The notes under the pieces were generated by a model. The model was not told the DNA's origin and made no database searches. It saw nothing but the letters and a program-made list of their open reading frames with translations. This document shows positions 16,385 through 25,788 of a stretch of DNA of 64,000 nucleotides, in pieces. The stretch is from positions 1-64,000 of the forward strand of contig FMXS01000017.1 of NCBI GenBank assembly GCA_900104495.1. The letters run 5' to 3'. Both the position numbers and the translations under genes were made by a program. Position 1 is the first letter of the stretch; every line of letters begins with the position of its first letter. This DNA comes from Ruminococcaceae bacterium FB2012. GTDB lineage: Bacteria > Bacillota > Clostridia > Oscillospirales > Ruminococcaceae.

Positions 16385-18652
16385 ATGGATAATAATACCA
16401 GAAAAGATCCCAACAGAAAGAAAAAAGCTCCCGAACAGATAAGAAGAAACGGAGCACTGACACACAGAAAGAAAAAGAGGGGCAGAAGCGTGGGCGCGTC
16501 CGTGGCGGTGCACAGCATCAAGGTCATCGGAACGATACTGCTCTCGCTGTTCCTTATCATTGTCATCACCGGCTCCATATTCGTGACGGTGCTGACTATC
16601 TATGTCCTGAATTTCTCCAATGTGGACGAGACCATAACCCTGGACAAGGGCGTGGTGTCCAGCAATATCACCAAGTTTCTGTATAAGAATCCCGACTACG
16701 ACCCCGACGATCCCGATTCGGAGGAGTATGTGCTTTACTATGCTCTGAAAAATCCCGGAAGAAAATCCCAGTGGGTGGATCTTTCGGAGATACCCCAGCA
16801 CGTCCAGGACGCTTATATCGCCGCCGAGGACGAGCGCTTTATGGAGCACGACGGCGTTGACTTTCTGAGAACCTTCTCGGCTATCGCAAATACCCTGCTG
16901 GGACGTACTCAGGGCGGTTCCACCATTACGATGCAGACCATAAAGAATATCACCGGCGAGAATCAGCAGCGCGGTATCGAGGGTATGGAGCGTAAGATCA
17001 AGGAGATATTCCGGGCGATCAATACCGAGAAGATATACACCAAGGAGGATATCCTCCAGTGCTATCTGAATATCATCGGTCTGGGCGACGGCTACCAGGA
17101 TATCGTGGGCGTACAGGCGGCGGCGAATTACTACTTCGGCAAGGATATAACTCAGATAGATATTGCTGAGGCGGCCTGCCTTGCGGCCATCACCAAGGAG
17201 CCTGCCACACTCAATCCCCTCAATCACGAGGAGGATAACAGATACCGTAAGGAATGGGTGCTGAAAAAGATGATGGAACTGGGCTCTATCACCGATGCCG
17301 AGTATCAGTTCGCTCTCAACAAGCAGCTGACGATCATCGGAGACCCGGATTTCCAGAGCAGGACCGACGTTGACGAGGACGAGCTGAACAATCAGGGCCT
17401 CACCGACTGGTTCATGGACGAGGCTATCGACGAGGCTATAAACCGCATCTCCGAGAAGAAGGGCATCTCCGCCACCGAGGCGAGACAGGAACTCTATAAC
17501 GGCGGCTACGATATCTATACCAGCGTTGACATCAATATGCAGAAAAAGCTGGAAAAGGAAATGCAGAAGGCCAGCAATTTCCAGACCTACGCCTTCGACG
17601 ACGATAAACTGCTCTCCTGCTTCGTGGCTATGGACTACGAAGGAAATGTCAAGGCGGTGGTGGGCAAGCGCACCGAAAAGAAGGAGTGGGACGAGTTCAA
17701 TATCGCCACCGACGGTAAGCGTTCCCCCGGTTCGTGTATCAAGCCTATCGCTTCCTATGCGCCGGCTATGGACCAGGATATCATCACCTATTCGTCTCTG
17801 ATAAACGACAGCCCTATCACCATCACCAACGAGAAGGGCGAGAAGGAAGAGTGGCCTGTAAACTACTCGGAAGTTGACGGCAAGTGGGGCAACTGGTCAA
17901 GACAGGATATCTTCGCTTGGCAGATGCTGGCGCGGTCCCTCAATACGGCTCCCGCACAGCTGGTTGAAAAGATGACTCCCGCTTACTGCTATAACTTCCT
18001 TAAAGAAAAGCTGGATGTCTCCACTCTTACCGAAAACGACATCAACTATTCGCCTGTTACCGTCGGCGGTCTCACCGAAGGCCTGCATCTCCAGGACCTG
18101 GTGGGCGCGTATATGATCTTCGGCAACGGAGGAAAGAAATATGAAGTCACCTATATCACCAGCATAGTTGATCCCCAGGACGAGATAATCTACGAGAAGA
18201 GCGACGGCTACAAGCAGGCGGTCAGCGAATCCACGGCATACGTTATGAACAGGATGATGCAGAAAGTCATCACCGAATCCAACGGTACAGGACGCTACGC
18301 GAAGCTGAACAAGACGGCCCTCGCAGGCAAGACGGGTACTTCGTCCGAGTGGAACGACCTTTCATTCGTCGGCGTAACGCCCGACTATGTCAGCGGTGTG
18401 TGGATCGGTTACGAATTCCTGGAGCAGATCCCCACGGAGAAGTATCAGAATATCGGCGCGATATGGAAGAACCTCTTCGGTGACGTCGCCGAGACCGAAC
18501 CGCATCACAACTTTGAAAAGCCCGACACGGTCATCGAGGCAAAATACTGCACAAAGACCGGCCTGCTGGCAGGAAACAGCTGTTACAGCACCGACATCGG
18601 CTACTACAAGCAGACCAATGTGCCTGCGACCTGCAGCGGCTATCACGGATAA
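16385..18652 (+). CDS. Class A penicillin-binding protein
   Basis: The bifunctional enzyme (755 residues) polymerises glycan strands from lipid II and crosslinks peptides outside the membrane. A basic cytoplasmic N-terminus (about 1-40) precedes one TM anchor (about 43-75). The GT51 transglycosylase domain carries AAEDERFMEHDGVD with its catalytic Glu near 140, GGSTITMQ and an RKIKEIFRA helix. The transpeptidase domain has SPGSCIK (SxxK, Ser about 450), SLN (SxN, about 517) and KTGTS (about 648). A short Cys-containing tail follows. The SxxK context is PGSCIKP rather than the commoner PGSTFKP. A GGAG site lies 5 bases before the ATG. It is monocistronic between two terminators. Confidence 0.93.
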   Translation: MDNNTRKDPNRKKKAPEQIRRNGALTHRKKKRGRSVGASVAVHSIKVIGTILLSLFLIIVITGSIFVTVLTIYVLNFSNVDETITLDKGVVSSNITKFLYKNPDYDPDDPDSEEYVLYYALKNPGRKSQWVDLSEIPQHVQDAYIAAEDERFMEHDGVDFLRTFSAIANTLLGRTQGGSTITMQTIKNITGENQQRGIEGMERKIKEIFRAINTEKIYTKEDILQCYLNIIGLGDGYQDIVGVQAAANYYFGKDITQIDIAEAACLAAITKEPATLNPLNHEEDNRYRKEWVLKKMMELGSITDAEYQFALNKQLTIIGDPDFQSRTDVDEDELNNQGLTDWFMDEAIDEAINRISEKKGISATEARQELYNGGYDIYTSVDINMQKKLEKEMQKASNFQTYAFDDDKLLSCFVAMDYEGNVKAVVGKRTEKKEWDEFNIATDGKRSPGSCIKPIASYAPAMDQDIITYSSLINDSPITITNEKGEKEEWPVNYSEVDGKWGNWSRQDIFAWQMLARSLNTAPAQLVEKMTPAYCYNFLKEKLDVSTLTENDINYSPVTVGGLTEGLHLQDLVGAYMIFGNGGKKYEVTYITSIVDPQDEIIYEKSDGYKQAVSESTAYVMNRMMQKVITESNGTGRYAKLNKTALAGKTGTSSEWNDLSFVGVTPDYVSGVWIGYEFLEQIPTEKYQNIGAIWKNLFGDVAETEPHHNFEKPDTVIEAKYCTKTGLLAGNSCYSTDIGYYKQTNVPATCSGYHG

Positions 18653-18658
18653 CAGACG

Positions 18659-18694
18659 AAACGGTATCCCACCCGAAACGCGGGATACCGTTTT
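18659..18694 (+). terminator. Terminator after the PBP gene
   Basis: AAACGGTATCCC / GGGATACCGTTT, a 12-base perfect stem with an 11-base loop, followed by TTCTTT. It lies only 19 bases ahead of the next start codon. Confidence 0.85.
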
Positions 18695-18712
18695 CTTTAC
18701 GGAGGATAAACT

Positions 18713-19828
18713 ATGAACGACATCACCTTCTGCGTGCCCTGTCATTTCGGATTGGAAAGCGTGCTGAAATTTGAGCTGGGCAGGATCGGTGCGGAGAACA
18801 TCACCGTCAGCGACGGAAAGCTGGGCTTCACCGGCGGCGAGGAGCTTATCGCCCGGGCAAATTATCGGCTGGCCACCGCCGAGCGCGTGCTTATCGAGCT
18901 TGGAACCTTCCGGGCGGAGACCTTCACACAGCTGTTCGACAGCGTCAAGGCTCTGCCGCTGGAGCGCTTCATCGGCAGGAAGGACGCCTTCCCCGTCAAG
19001 GGGCATTGCCTCGACTCGAAGCTCCACAGCGTCCCCGACTGTCAGAAGATAATCAAAAAAGCCGCCGTGGAGCGGCTGAAAACTAAGTACGGCGTCAGCT
19101 GGTTCGAGGAAACGGGCGCGGTGCATCAGTTACAGTTCGTGATCCGTAAGGACATCTGCTCGCTGTACCTTGACACCACGGGAGCGGGCCTCCACAAGCG
19201 GGGCTACCGTCAGAATTCCAACGAGGCCCCCATAAAGGAGACCCTTGCGGCGGGCATCGTCGATCTGGCGCGGGTGCGCCAGGATACCGCAGTCGTGGAC
19301 CCCATGTGCGGCTCGGGGACTTTTCTGATCGAAGCGGCGTACAAGGCCGCCAACATCGCTCCGGGACTTCGCAGGCACTTCGCCGCGGAGCAATGGGAGC
19401 AGGTGAGCAGGGATATCTGGAAGCGCGAGAAGGAACAGGCTCTTTCCGAGGTCCGCCGGGACATCGGCTTCAAGGGGCTGGGCTTCGACATCGACGCCGA
19501 AGCCGTGGCTCTCACCGAGGACAACGCCAAAAAGGCGGGAGTCATCTCCCGGATACAGGCCGCGAAGCGGGATATTGCCTATTACGAGCGGGTCCCCGGG
19601 GCTACGGTCATCGTCAACCCGCCCTACGGCGAAAGGATGCTGGAACTCCGTGAGGCCGAGGAGCTTTACAAGCTCATGGGAGAAAAGCTCTCCCCTTCCC
19701 GGGAGGAGCCCTGCTTCATCATCACTCCCCACGAGGACTTCGAGAAATTCTTCGGCCGCAAAGCCGACAAGAAGCGCAAGCTCTACAACGGCATGATAAA
19801 GTGCGAGCTGTTCATGTATTTCAAATAA
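18713..19828 (+). CDS. THUMP-domain class I SAM-dependent RNA methyltransferase
   Basis: The 371-residue protein looks like the YpsC/RlmL-type rRNA guanine-N2 methyltransferases. A THUMP RNA-binding region spans roughly residues 45-155, the middle has GLHKRGYRQNSNEAPIKETL, and the Rossmann domain has VDPMCGSGTFLIEAA (SAM binding) and VIVNPPYGER (NPPY catalytic motif, about 302). Such enzymes modify 23S rRNA in the cytoplasm. A GGAGG site 7 bases upstream supports ATG 18713. The exact methylated base cannot be inferred from sequence alone. Confidence 0.88.
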   Translation: MNDITFCVPCHFGLESVLKFELGRIGAENITVSDGKLGFTGGEELIARANYRLATAERVLIELGTFRAETFTQLFDSVKALPLERFIGRKDAFPVKGHCLDSKLHSVPDCQKIIKKAAVERLKTKYGVSWFEETGAVHQLQFVIRKDICSLYLDTTGAGLHKRGYRQNSNEAPIKETLAAGIVDLARVRQDTAVVDPMCGSGTFLIEAAYKAANIAPGLRRHFAAEQWEQVSRDIWKREKEQALSEVRRDIGFKGLGFDIDAEAVALTEDNAKKAGVISRIQAAKRDIAYYERVPGATVIVNPPYGERMLELREAEELYKLMGEKLSPSREEPCFIITPHEDFEKFFGRKADKKRKLYNGMIKCELFMYFK

Positions 19829-19858
19829 GCACGTCCCCGGAAAAATTCCCTCGAGGAC

Positions 19859-19887
19859 TTGACAAATCTGAAATGCTATGATATAAT
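19859..19887 (+). promoter_or_regulatory. Promoter of secG
   Basis: TTGACA (19859-19864) and TATAAT (19882-19887), both consensus, with a 17-base spacer. Confidence 0.9.
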
Positions 19888-19928
19888 ATATTAGATGTTC
19901 ACTAAATGACGGAAGGGATGTATGAAAA

Positions 19929-20315
19929 ATGAGCACAGTTGAAATAGTTGCAGGAGCTTTGCTTCTGGTAGCGGCGCTTATCATCATTCTGGTGGTGCTG
20001 GCGCAGGAAAGCAAGGAACAGGGCCTTACCTCGGCTATCGGCGGCGGAGCGAACGAGTCGTTCTACGAGCACAATATGGGCAAGACCCGTGACGCTAAGC
20101 TCTCCAAGTTCACACGCAATGCGGCTATCGTTCTGTTTATCGTTACGCTGGCAGTTAACCTGTTCTCGACGATCAACAGGAACAAGGCCTCGGATGAGGA
20201 CGCCTCCGACGACGCTGCTGTTGTAAGCACCGTTGAGGATGACACCGCAAGCACAGCCGCTGAAGCAGAAAGCACTGCGGAAGCCGCGGAAGCCGCCGAA
20301 AGCGCTGCCGAGTAA
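19929..20315 (+). CDS. secG: Preprotein translocase subunit SecG
   Basis: SecG is the small two-TM subunit of the SecYEG protein-export channel. TM1 is about residues 5-25 (IVAGALLLVAALIIILVVLA), followed by the conserved cytoplasmic loop QESKEQGLTSAIGGGANESF and TM2 (about 64-82). After TM2 there is an unusual tail of about 45 residues rich in Ala, Glu, Ser, Asp and Thr (STAEAAEAAESAAE end), making the protein 128 residues against the usual 75-80. The secG-rnr pair is common in Firmicutes; here a reversed dockerin gene lies between them. Confidence 0.93.
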   Translation: MSTVEIVAGALLLVAALIIILVVLAQESKEQGLTSAIGGGANESFYEHNMGKTRDAKLSKFTRNAAIVLFIVTLAVNLFSTINRNKASDEDASDDAAVVSTVEDDTASTAAEAESTAEAAEAAESAAE

Positions 20316-20326
20316 TCAGATCGCTC

Positions 20327-20354
20327 AGCCCTGCCTTGGTGCAGGGCTTTTTGT
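20327..20354 (+). terminator. Terminator of secG
   Basis: AGCCCTGC / GCAGGGCT stem with a 6-base loop followed by TTTTTGTTTT. Confidence 0.88.
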
Positions 20355-20368
20355 TTTGAAAACAGAAA

Positions 20369-20392
20369 GGCCGGAGCGTTGAGGCTCCGGCC
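20369..20392 (-). terminator. Terminator of the dockerin gene
   Basis: Minus-strand stem GGCCGGAGC / GCTCCGGCC with a 6-base loop followed by TTTCTGTTTTC. Confidence 0.8.
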
Positions 20393-20399
20393 GTGTGAT

Positions 20400-22274
20400 T
20401 TACAGGGAATTTATAAGTCTTTGAAGGGCGGCTACGTCCTTCATGTTGATGCTTCCGCTGTTGTCGAGGTCTGAGTTGGATTCATTGATCGTTACATCCC
20501 AGCCGTTGACGTAGCGCTGGAGAGTTGCAAGGTCTTTCATATTGATGACCCCGTTGCCGTCAACGTCGCCTTTGAAGCCGCCCACGGTGAATTTCAGCTG
20601 ATAGGTGTAATAGAAGCCGTCCTTGCCGGTGAACTCGGCCCGTTTGCCGTTGACATTTACCACCGTGTCCTCGTTCAGTTCAAAATCGGGGGCAGGTTCG
20701 CCTACTGCGTAGGTCTTTGCCAGCTTGAAGTTCAGCGTGTATGTTTTGCCGTTCTTGAATTCGGTGACGCCCCACTGTATCATATAGGGGGGATCACTCC
20801 AGGTCACCTTGTTTTTCTTGCCGCTGTTGTCGTAGACCTTAACGCCGGAATCCGAAGGCGTGACGGAGATCACATCCTGATTGTTGGTGATTATCTCGCC
20901 GGCCTTCGGCTCGGGGACGGTTATGTTTACAGTGTCGTTAATGCCGGTCCAAATGGCTTTAAGGGTAATGCTGTCGGTGAGTTCGATCACATCGCCGGGA
21001 GCGCCCAGGTCCCATTTCCTGAATTTCTTTCCTGCGGGTGCGGTGAATTTACATTGAGGGAGAGTAAAGGAATTCGTTCCGCTGACGTAGGTCTCTTCCA
21101 TATAGCCCGAACCGCCGTTAGCATCGTAGCTTACTGTATAGATAGTCTTGTATTTGGCTTTGATCGCAACGTGCTTTGATGGCATTGTGAAAGTCGTGAC
21201 GGCGGAATAGGGGTCGGCGAGGACCACGCCTCCTCCGTCAACTACCCATTCTTCAAATATCTGATTGGGGTACACGCTGGGGTCTGCCTGAATTTTCAGC
21301 TTTGTTCCCGGAGAGGCTTCGTATGTCCTTGTGGCACCGTTTATTGCATAGGCTGCGCCGTTCTGAACAACAACGTCATAGGCGGAGGGGTTTGACTCCT
21401 TCTTTTTGAACACCGCCGTGAGGGTATAATTCCCTCTGACACGGTATCTTACCATTCGGTCTGCATACTGTTTTTTGAGAGGGGAATCGTCTAACCAGTA
21501 GGCAAAGCGGTAGTTCGCGTTAGCATCGCAGTCAATTATTTCAAGCTCGTCGTACTTGTAAAAACTTCCCTTCTGCTTAGTGGATCTGACCGCTATGCCG
21601 CCTTCGTCGGGTGAGCATACGACATTTAAACTGTATTTGTATTCGCCCTCTTTGTATCTTAGACGCAGAGTAACGTCTTCAGTGACAGGCTGACCGAACT
21701 TATAGGGCTTGCTCGTATCACCGTTTATATACCAGCCGTCGGGAACATAAGGGAGCTGGTCGTTGAAGCCGGAATACAGCGAACCTATTTCCGCAACAGA
21801 CTCACCGGGCATAACGTATTCATAGCGTTCCATAGGCATTGACTGTGACGAATTGTAAATATTATCAGCCGGAACGACATCTATAAAATGAACTCTCGGC
21901 TTATCATTGTAAGAGGCACGTATCCTGTTTTGACCCGTAACGGTATAAGTGTAGGTCCTGCTGTAGGAAAGGACAGTGCCAGCCTCTGTCGTCCAGCAAT
22001 TGAAATACGCTTCGTTTGTGCTTTCCTTGGCAACGACAGTTACCTTTGTGCCCTCTGCATACCCTTTTGAGAGATGATAGCCGTAATTGCCGTCATCAGC
22101 AAAGCAGATCATCTTTCTGTCATAGTGACGGGCTGTAACATTCACATATATAGTCTGCTTGTAAAGAGTGGCCGCATCAGTTTTGAATATCCCCTCCGGC
22201 AGAAATGCGAACATCGACAGCACAAGCATCAGCGCTGTCAGCACCGACAGCGAACGTGTTTTAACAGTGTTCAA
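20400..22274 (-). CDS. Secreted dockerin protein with InlB-type (Listeria-Bacteroides) repeats
   Basis: The 624-residue product has a Sec signal peptide (hydrophobic VLTALMLVLSMFAFLP, cleavage likely after TDAA). Several beta-rich modules with aromatic K/W repeats follow; one (YTVSYDANGGSGYMEETYVSG ending in KKFRKWDLGAPG) matches the Listeria-Bacteroides/InlB B repeat. The last 60 residues are a type I dockerin with two calcium-binding duplicated segments, GDVDGNGVINMKDLATLQRYV and SDLDNSGSINMKDVAALQRLI. Dockerins bind cohesins to attach enzymes to cell-surface or cellulosomal scaffolds. No catalytic domain is recognised, so it may be a structural or adhesion component. TTG 22274 follows AAAGGAGGG by 6 bases. 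Confidence 0.87.
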   Translation of the reverse strand: MNTVKTRSLSVLTALMLVLSMFAFLPEGIFKTDAATLYKQTIYVNVTARHYDRKMICFADDGNYGYHLSKGYAEGTKVTVVAKESTNEAYFNCWTTEAGTVLSYSRTYTYTVTGQNRIRASYNDKPRVHFIDVVPADNIYNSSQSMPMERYEYVMPGESVAEIGSLYSGFNDQLPYVPDGWYINGDTSKPYKFGQPVTEDVTLRLRYKEGEYKYSLNVVCSPDEGGIAVRSTKQKGSFYKYDELEIIDCDANANYRFAYWLDDSPLKKQYADRMVRYRVRGNYTLTAVFKKKESNPSAYDVVVQNGAAYAINGATRTYEASPGTKLKIQADPSVYPNQIFEEWVVDGGGVVLADPYSAVTTFTMPSKHVAIKAKYKTIYTVSYDANGGSGYMEETYVSGTNSFTLPQCKFTAPAGKKFRKWDLGAPGDVIELTDSITLKAIWTGINDTVNITVPEPKAGEIITNNQDVISVTPSDSGVKVYDNSGKKNKVTWSDPPYMIQWGVTEFKNGKTYTLNFKLAKTYAVGEPAPDFELNEDTVVNVNGKRAEFTGKDGFYYTYQLKFTVGGFKGDVDGNGVINMKDLATLQRYVNGWDVTINESNSDLDNSGSINMKDVAALQRLINSL

Positions 22275-22310
22275 ATCAAGCCCTCCTTTACAGATCAATT
22301 ATATATCTTT

Positions 22311-22339
22311 AATATATCACAGAAAATTCAAAATGTCAA
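22311..22339 (-). promoter_or_regulatory. Promoter of the dockerin gene
   Basis: Minus-strand TTGACA (22334-22339) and TATATT (22311-22316) with a 17-base spacer, overlapping the short upstream region of rnr. Confidence 0.75.
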
Positions 22340-22362
22340 TAAACCCGAAAGGAATCAACAGT

Positions 22363-24495
22363 ATGAAAAAAGATAAAAAGAAAAAGCAGAAACGCTCCGA
22401 GTATAAGGAAATGATCCTTAATCGGCTGAAACGGGCGGGCAAAAAGCCCCTCACCTTCAAGGAGCTTCACAAGAGCATGAGAAATGCCCGGGGCTTCGAC
22501 TTTGAGGAGTTCGTCATGGCCGTGGAGAAACTGAAAGCCAAGGGCACCGTCACCGAGGACAGGTACGGCCTGCGCCTCAGCACCCGCGAGGACTTTGAGA
22601 AGTGTATAGTTTCACGGCTCAACAAGACCTACGGTTTCGTGAAGAGCCTCGACACCGACGAGGAGTATTTCGTCACCGGCAAGCACCTGCAGGGAGCTCT
22701 CCCCGGGGACACCGTCCTTGTCCGCAGCTTTGAAGGCGAGGGCGAAAAGCGCGAGGCCGAGGTCATGGAGATCGCCGAGGAGGGCTTCTCCCGCTTCACG
22801 GGGGAGATCGTCTCGGAGTTCGGCTATCTTCGGGTGGTCCCCGATACGCTGTCGAAATATCCGCTGGTGTTTACCAACCCTCTCCGCTTTGAGCTTCACG
22901 AGCACGACAAGGTAATGGCCGTCATCACCGAGCGGGGCAGCAGGCACTCCGACCACCGCTGTGAGATAACCGCCTGCTTCGGAAGCTCGCTGAAAGCCGC
23001 CGTCTGTGCCCTTTCGGTGCTGGAGCTCAGCGGCATCACGCCTGTTTTCCCGCCGGAGGTCATCGCCGAGGCACGGAAGGTCTCGGACAGCTACTCCGTG
23101 AGGGCGGAGCTTTCCAAGCGTCTCGACCTCCGTGAGCAGCCGATCTTCACCATTGACGGCGCCGACACCAAGGACATCGACGATGCGGTCTCCTTCCGGC
23201 GGACCCGCTCGGGCTACGAGCTGGGAGTCCACATCGCGGACGTTTCGCATTACGTCACTCCCAAGTCGGAGCTGGACAATGAAGCCTTCCGCCGCGGGAC
23301 CAGTGTTTACTACGCCAACCGGGTCATTCCCATGCTGCCGCCGGAGCTTTCCAACGGGATATGCTCCCTTAACCCCAATGAAGACAGGCTGGCTTTTTCC
23401 TGCATCGTCCAGCTGGACCGAAGCACCAACATCAAGAGCTTCAAGTTCGTGAAAACGGTGATCCGCTCCCGGGTGAAGGGCGTTTACAGCGAGATAAACC
23501 GTCTGCTTGCGGGCGAGGAGGACGAGGCGCTGAACGAAAAATACAAGGATGTCATCAAGCAGCTGCCCGTGATGAAGGAACTTGCGGACAAGCTACGGAA
23601 AAAGCGCATCTCACGGGGGGCTCCCGAACTGGAAACTCAAGAGGGCGTGCTGCTTATCAACGAGGAGGACGTCTGCGTCGGAGCGGCGCCCTATCAGCGG
23701 GGAGAATCCCAGGAAATGATCGAGGACTTTATGCTTACAGCCAACGAGTGCGCGGCGAAGTTCGGACTTGAAAACGGTCTGCCCTTTGTCTACCGCGTCC
23801 ACGAGCCGCCCTCTGAGGAAAAGACCGAAGCGCTGAAAGAAGTGCTGGTGCGGCTGAACATCCCCTTTGAGTTTTCGGGCATCCCCAAGCCTGCGGAGCT
23901 TTCGGAGATTCTTGAAAAGGTGAAGGACACCGACATCGGGATGATAGTAAACACCGTGGTCCTGCGGAGTATGTCCAAGGCCAAGTATTCCACCGAGCCC
24001 GTGGGGCATTTCGGACTTGTGCTGGAGGACTACGCTCACTTCACCTCGCCTATCCGACGCTATCCCGACCTGACGATACACCGCATCATGAGCGATTTTC
24101 TCTCCGGCACCTCCGCCGACGACTGCAAAAAGAAGTACGGCAAGTTCGCCTATGCCTCAGCGGACCAGTCCACGCAGACCGAGCTTACGGCCATGCAGGT
24201 CGAGCGCAGCTGTGAGGACTGCTACAAAGCGGAATACCTGAAAGAGCATATCGGCGAGGAGCGCGAGGGCATCATCAGCTCGGTGACGAGCTTCGGCTTC
24301 TTCGTGACCCTTCCCGACACCTGCGAGGGACTGGTCTCGGTCCACTCTCTCGGGGAGCATGAATACGTCTTTGACGGCATGATGAGCCTACGGGACGAAA
24401 ACACCGGCGAGCAGTGGCGCGTCGGCGACAAGGTAAAAGTCAAGATAGTTTCCGCAGAGGTCAACAGCGGAAAGGTAGATTTCGAGCTGGCATAA
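22363..24495 (+). CDS. rnr: Ribonuclease R
   Basis: RNase R is a processive 3'-5' exoribonuclease that degrades structured RNA. The 710-residue protein begins with a very basic head (MKKDKKKKQKRSEYK), then an HTH-like N-terminal module, cold-shock/OB domains, and the RNB nuclease domain with the metal-binding Asp cluster FTIDGADTKDIDDAVSF (about 263-279) and GICSLNPNEDRLAFSC. YAHFTSPIRRYPDLTIHR follows, and a C-terminal S1 domain (EGIISSVTSFGFFVTLPDT, about 640-710). The ATG at 22363 has AAAGGA 9 bases upstream. It normally follows secG; here a reversed dockerin gene separates the two. No strong separate promoter was recognised. Confidence 0.95.
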   Translation: MKKDKKKKQKRSEYKEMILNRLKRAGKKPLTFKELHKSMRNARGFDFEEFVMAVEKLKAKGTVTEDRYGLRLSTREDFEKCIVSRLNKTYGFVKSLDTDEEYFVTGKHLQGALPGDTVLVRSFEGEGEKREAEVMEIAEEGFSRFTGEIVSEFGYLRVVPDTLSKYPLVFTNPLRFELHEHDKVMAVITERGSRHSDHRCEITACFGSSLKAAVCALSVLELSGITPVFPPEVIAEARKVSDSYSVRAELSKRLDLREQPIFTIDGADTKDIDDAVSFRRTRSGYELGVHIADVSHYVTPKSELDNEAFRRGTSVYYANRVIPMLPPELSNGICSLNPNEDRLAFSCIVQLDRSTNIKSFKFVKTVIRSRVKGVYSEINRLLAGEEDEALNEKYKDVIKQLPVMKELADKLRKKRISRGAPELETQEGVLLINEEDVCVGAAPYQRGESQEMIEDFMLTANECAAKFGLENGLPFVYRVHEPPSEEKTEALKEVLVRLNIPFEFSGIPKPAELSEILEKVKDTDIGMIVNTVVLRSMSKAKYSTEPVGHFGLVLEDYAHFTSPIRRYPDLTIHRIMSDFLSGTSADDCKKKYGKFAYASADQSTQTELTAMQVERSCEDCYKAEYLKEHIGEEREGIISSVTSFGFFVTLPDTCEGLVSVHSLGEHEYVFDGMMSLRDENTGEQWRVGDKVKVKIVSAEVNSGKVDFELA

Positions 24496-24504
24496 AATCA
24501 GAGC

Positions 24505-24546
24505 AAAAAGCCGTTCAGTCCAATAAAACGGACTGAACGGCTTTTT
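24505..24546. terminator. Bidirectional terminator between rnr and the flavoprotein gene
   Basis: A 17-base perfect stem (AAAAAGCCGTTCAGTCC / GGACTGAACGGCTTTTT) with an 8-base loop. Its right end overlaps the stop codon of the leftward operon, so both convergent units can use it. Confidence 0.92.
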
Positions 24547-25768
24547 ATGCGTTGGCGCAGGCATAGGCCGTGGAAAAGGCTATCTGCAAATTGAAGCCGC
24601 CGGTGTAGGCGTCCACGTCGATGACCTCTCCGATGAAATACAGCCCGGAGACCAGCTTGGACTCCATTGTTTTCGGGCTAAGCTCGTCGGTGCTGACGCC
24701 GCCCCGGGTGATGATCGCTTCCTCCACGGGACGCAGGGCTTTCACCGTAAAGGTCAGTTCTTTCAGCAGGTCCGCAAGACGTCCCCGCTCCTCGGCGGTG
24801 ATCTGATTTCCCTTCTTGAAGCCGCCGATGCCGCTGAGTTTGACGATCACCGGGATCATCTTCGCGGGAAGGAGCTTTCGAAGCAGGTTTGAAAAATCCT
24901 TGTTGGGCTGTTCGGAGATGTCCCGAAGGATGCGCTCTTCCAGCTTCTGCCGGGACAGTCCCGGTTTCAGATCGATGACCAGCTTATAGCGTCCCTTTTT
25001 CAGCTCTCCGATGTGGGCAGATGCCGAAAGCACCAGCGGACCGCTCATGCCGAAGTGGGTGAACAGCAGTTCTCCCAGCTCGGAGTACAGGGGCTTTCTG
25101 ACGCCCTCCTCAAAGAGGGATAGAGTGCAGTTGCGCAAAGACAGCCCCATCATTTCCGCGCACTCGCGCTCTTCGGTGACTATGGGCACAAGTGAAGGCG
25201 TGATGTCGGTGACGGTATGCCCCGCCTGTTCCGCCAGCTTGTATCCGTCCCCGGTGGAGCCTGTAACGGGGTAGCTCTTCCCGCCGCAGGCAACTATGAC
25301 CTTCGGGGCAAAGTATTCGGCGCTTTTGCTTTTCGCTCCGATGCAGACGCCCTTTTCAATTATCAGCTCGGTGATCTCGTCGGTGACGAAGCGGACGCCG
25401 GCATCCTTGCAGGCGTTCACCAGCGTCCCGCGGATGTCCTCGGCTTTGTCGCTTTCGGGGAAGACCCGATTCCCGCGCTCGGTTTTCAGCGGCACTCCAA
25501 GGCTCTCGAAGAAAGCTATCGTGTCCTCGGGAGCGAAGCGGGAAAGGGCGGAATACATAAATCTCGGGTTCCTCGGGATGTTTTTCAGCACTGTCTGAAC
25601 ATCGCAGTTGTTGGTGACGTTGCAGCGTCCCTTGCCTGTGATAAGCAGCTTCTGTCCGCAGCGCTTGCCGTGTTCGGCGACGATGACTTCCTCACCCAGC
25701 CAAGCCGACTGCACCGCGCAGAACAGCCCCGAGGCTCCCCCGCCGATGATAAGCCTGTCGCAGTTCAT
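24545..25768 (-). CDS. HI0933/BaiN-family FAD-dependent oxidoreductase
   Basis: A cytoplasmic flavoprotein of 407 residues. The N-terminal dinucleotide-binding motif is LIIGGGASGLFCAVQSA and the family-specific LLITGKGRCNVTNN block follows at about 42-55. VACGGKSYPVTGSTGDGY, TPSLVPIV, LLFTHFGMSGPLVL and the C-terminal FIGEVIDVDAYTGGFNLQIAFSTA complete the pattern. The family includes BaiN, linked to bile acid metabolism, but most members have no known substrate, so no function is claimed. It is the last gene of the leftward operon, 20 bases after the RpiR-type regulator. Confidence 0.9.
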   Translation of the reverse strand: MNCDRLIIGGGASGLFCAVQSAWLGEEVIVAEHGKRCGQKLLITGKGRCNVTNNCDVQTVLKNIPRNPRFMYSALSRFAPEDTIAFFESLGVPLKTERGNRVFPESDKAEDIRGTLVNACKDAGVRFVTDEITELIIEKGVCIGAKSKSAEYFAPKVIVACGGKSYPVTGSTGDGYKLAEQAGHTVTDITPSLVPIVTEERECAEMMGLSLRNCTLSLFEEGVRKPLYSELGELLFTHFGMSGPLVLSASAHIGELKKGRYKLVIDLKPGLSRQKLEERILRDISEQPNKDFSNLLRKLLPAKMIPVIVKLSGIGGFKKGNQITAEERGRLADLLKELTFTVKALRPVEEAIITRGGVSTDELSPKTMESKLVSGLYFIGEVIDVDAYTGGFNLQIAFSTAYACANA

Positions 25769-25788
25769 TCCGTGGCCTCCTTCGGCGG

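Noticed and set aside
14706..16463. 585-codon minus-strand frame opposite ispH-rpsA
   Set aside because: It is antisense to four S1 domains and IspH cysteine motifs; Leu/Gly-rich filler with no ribosome binding site.
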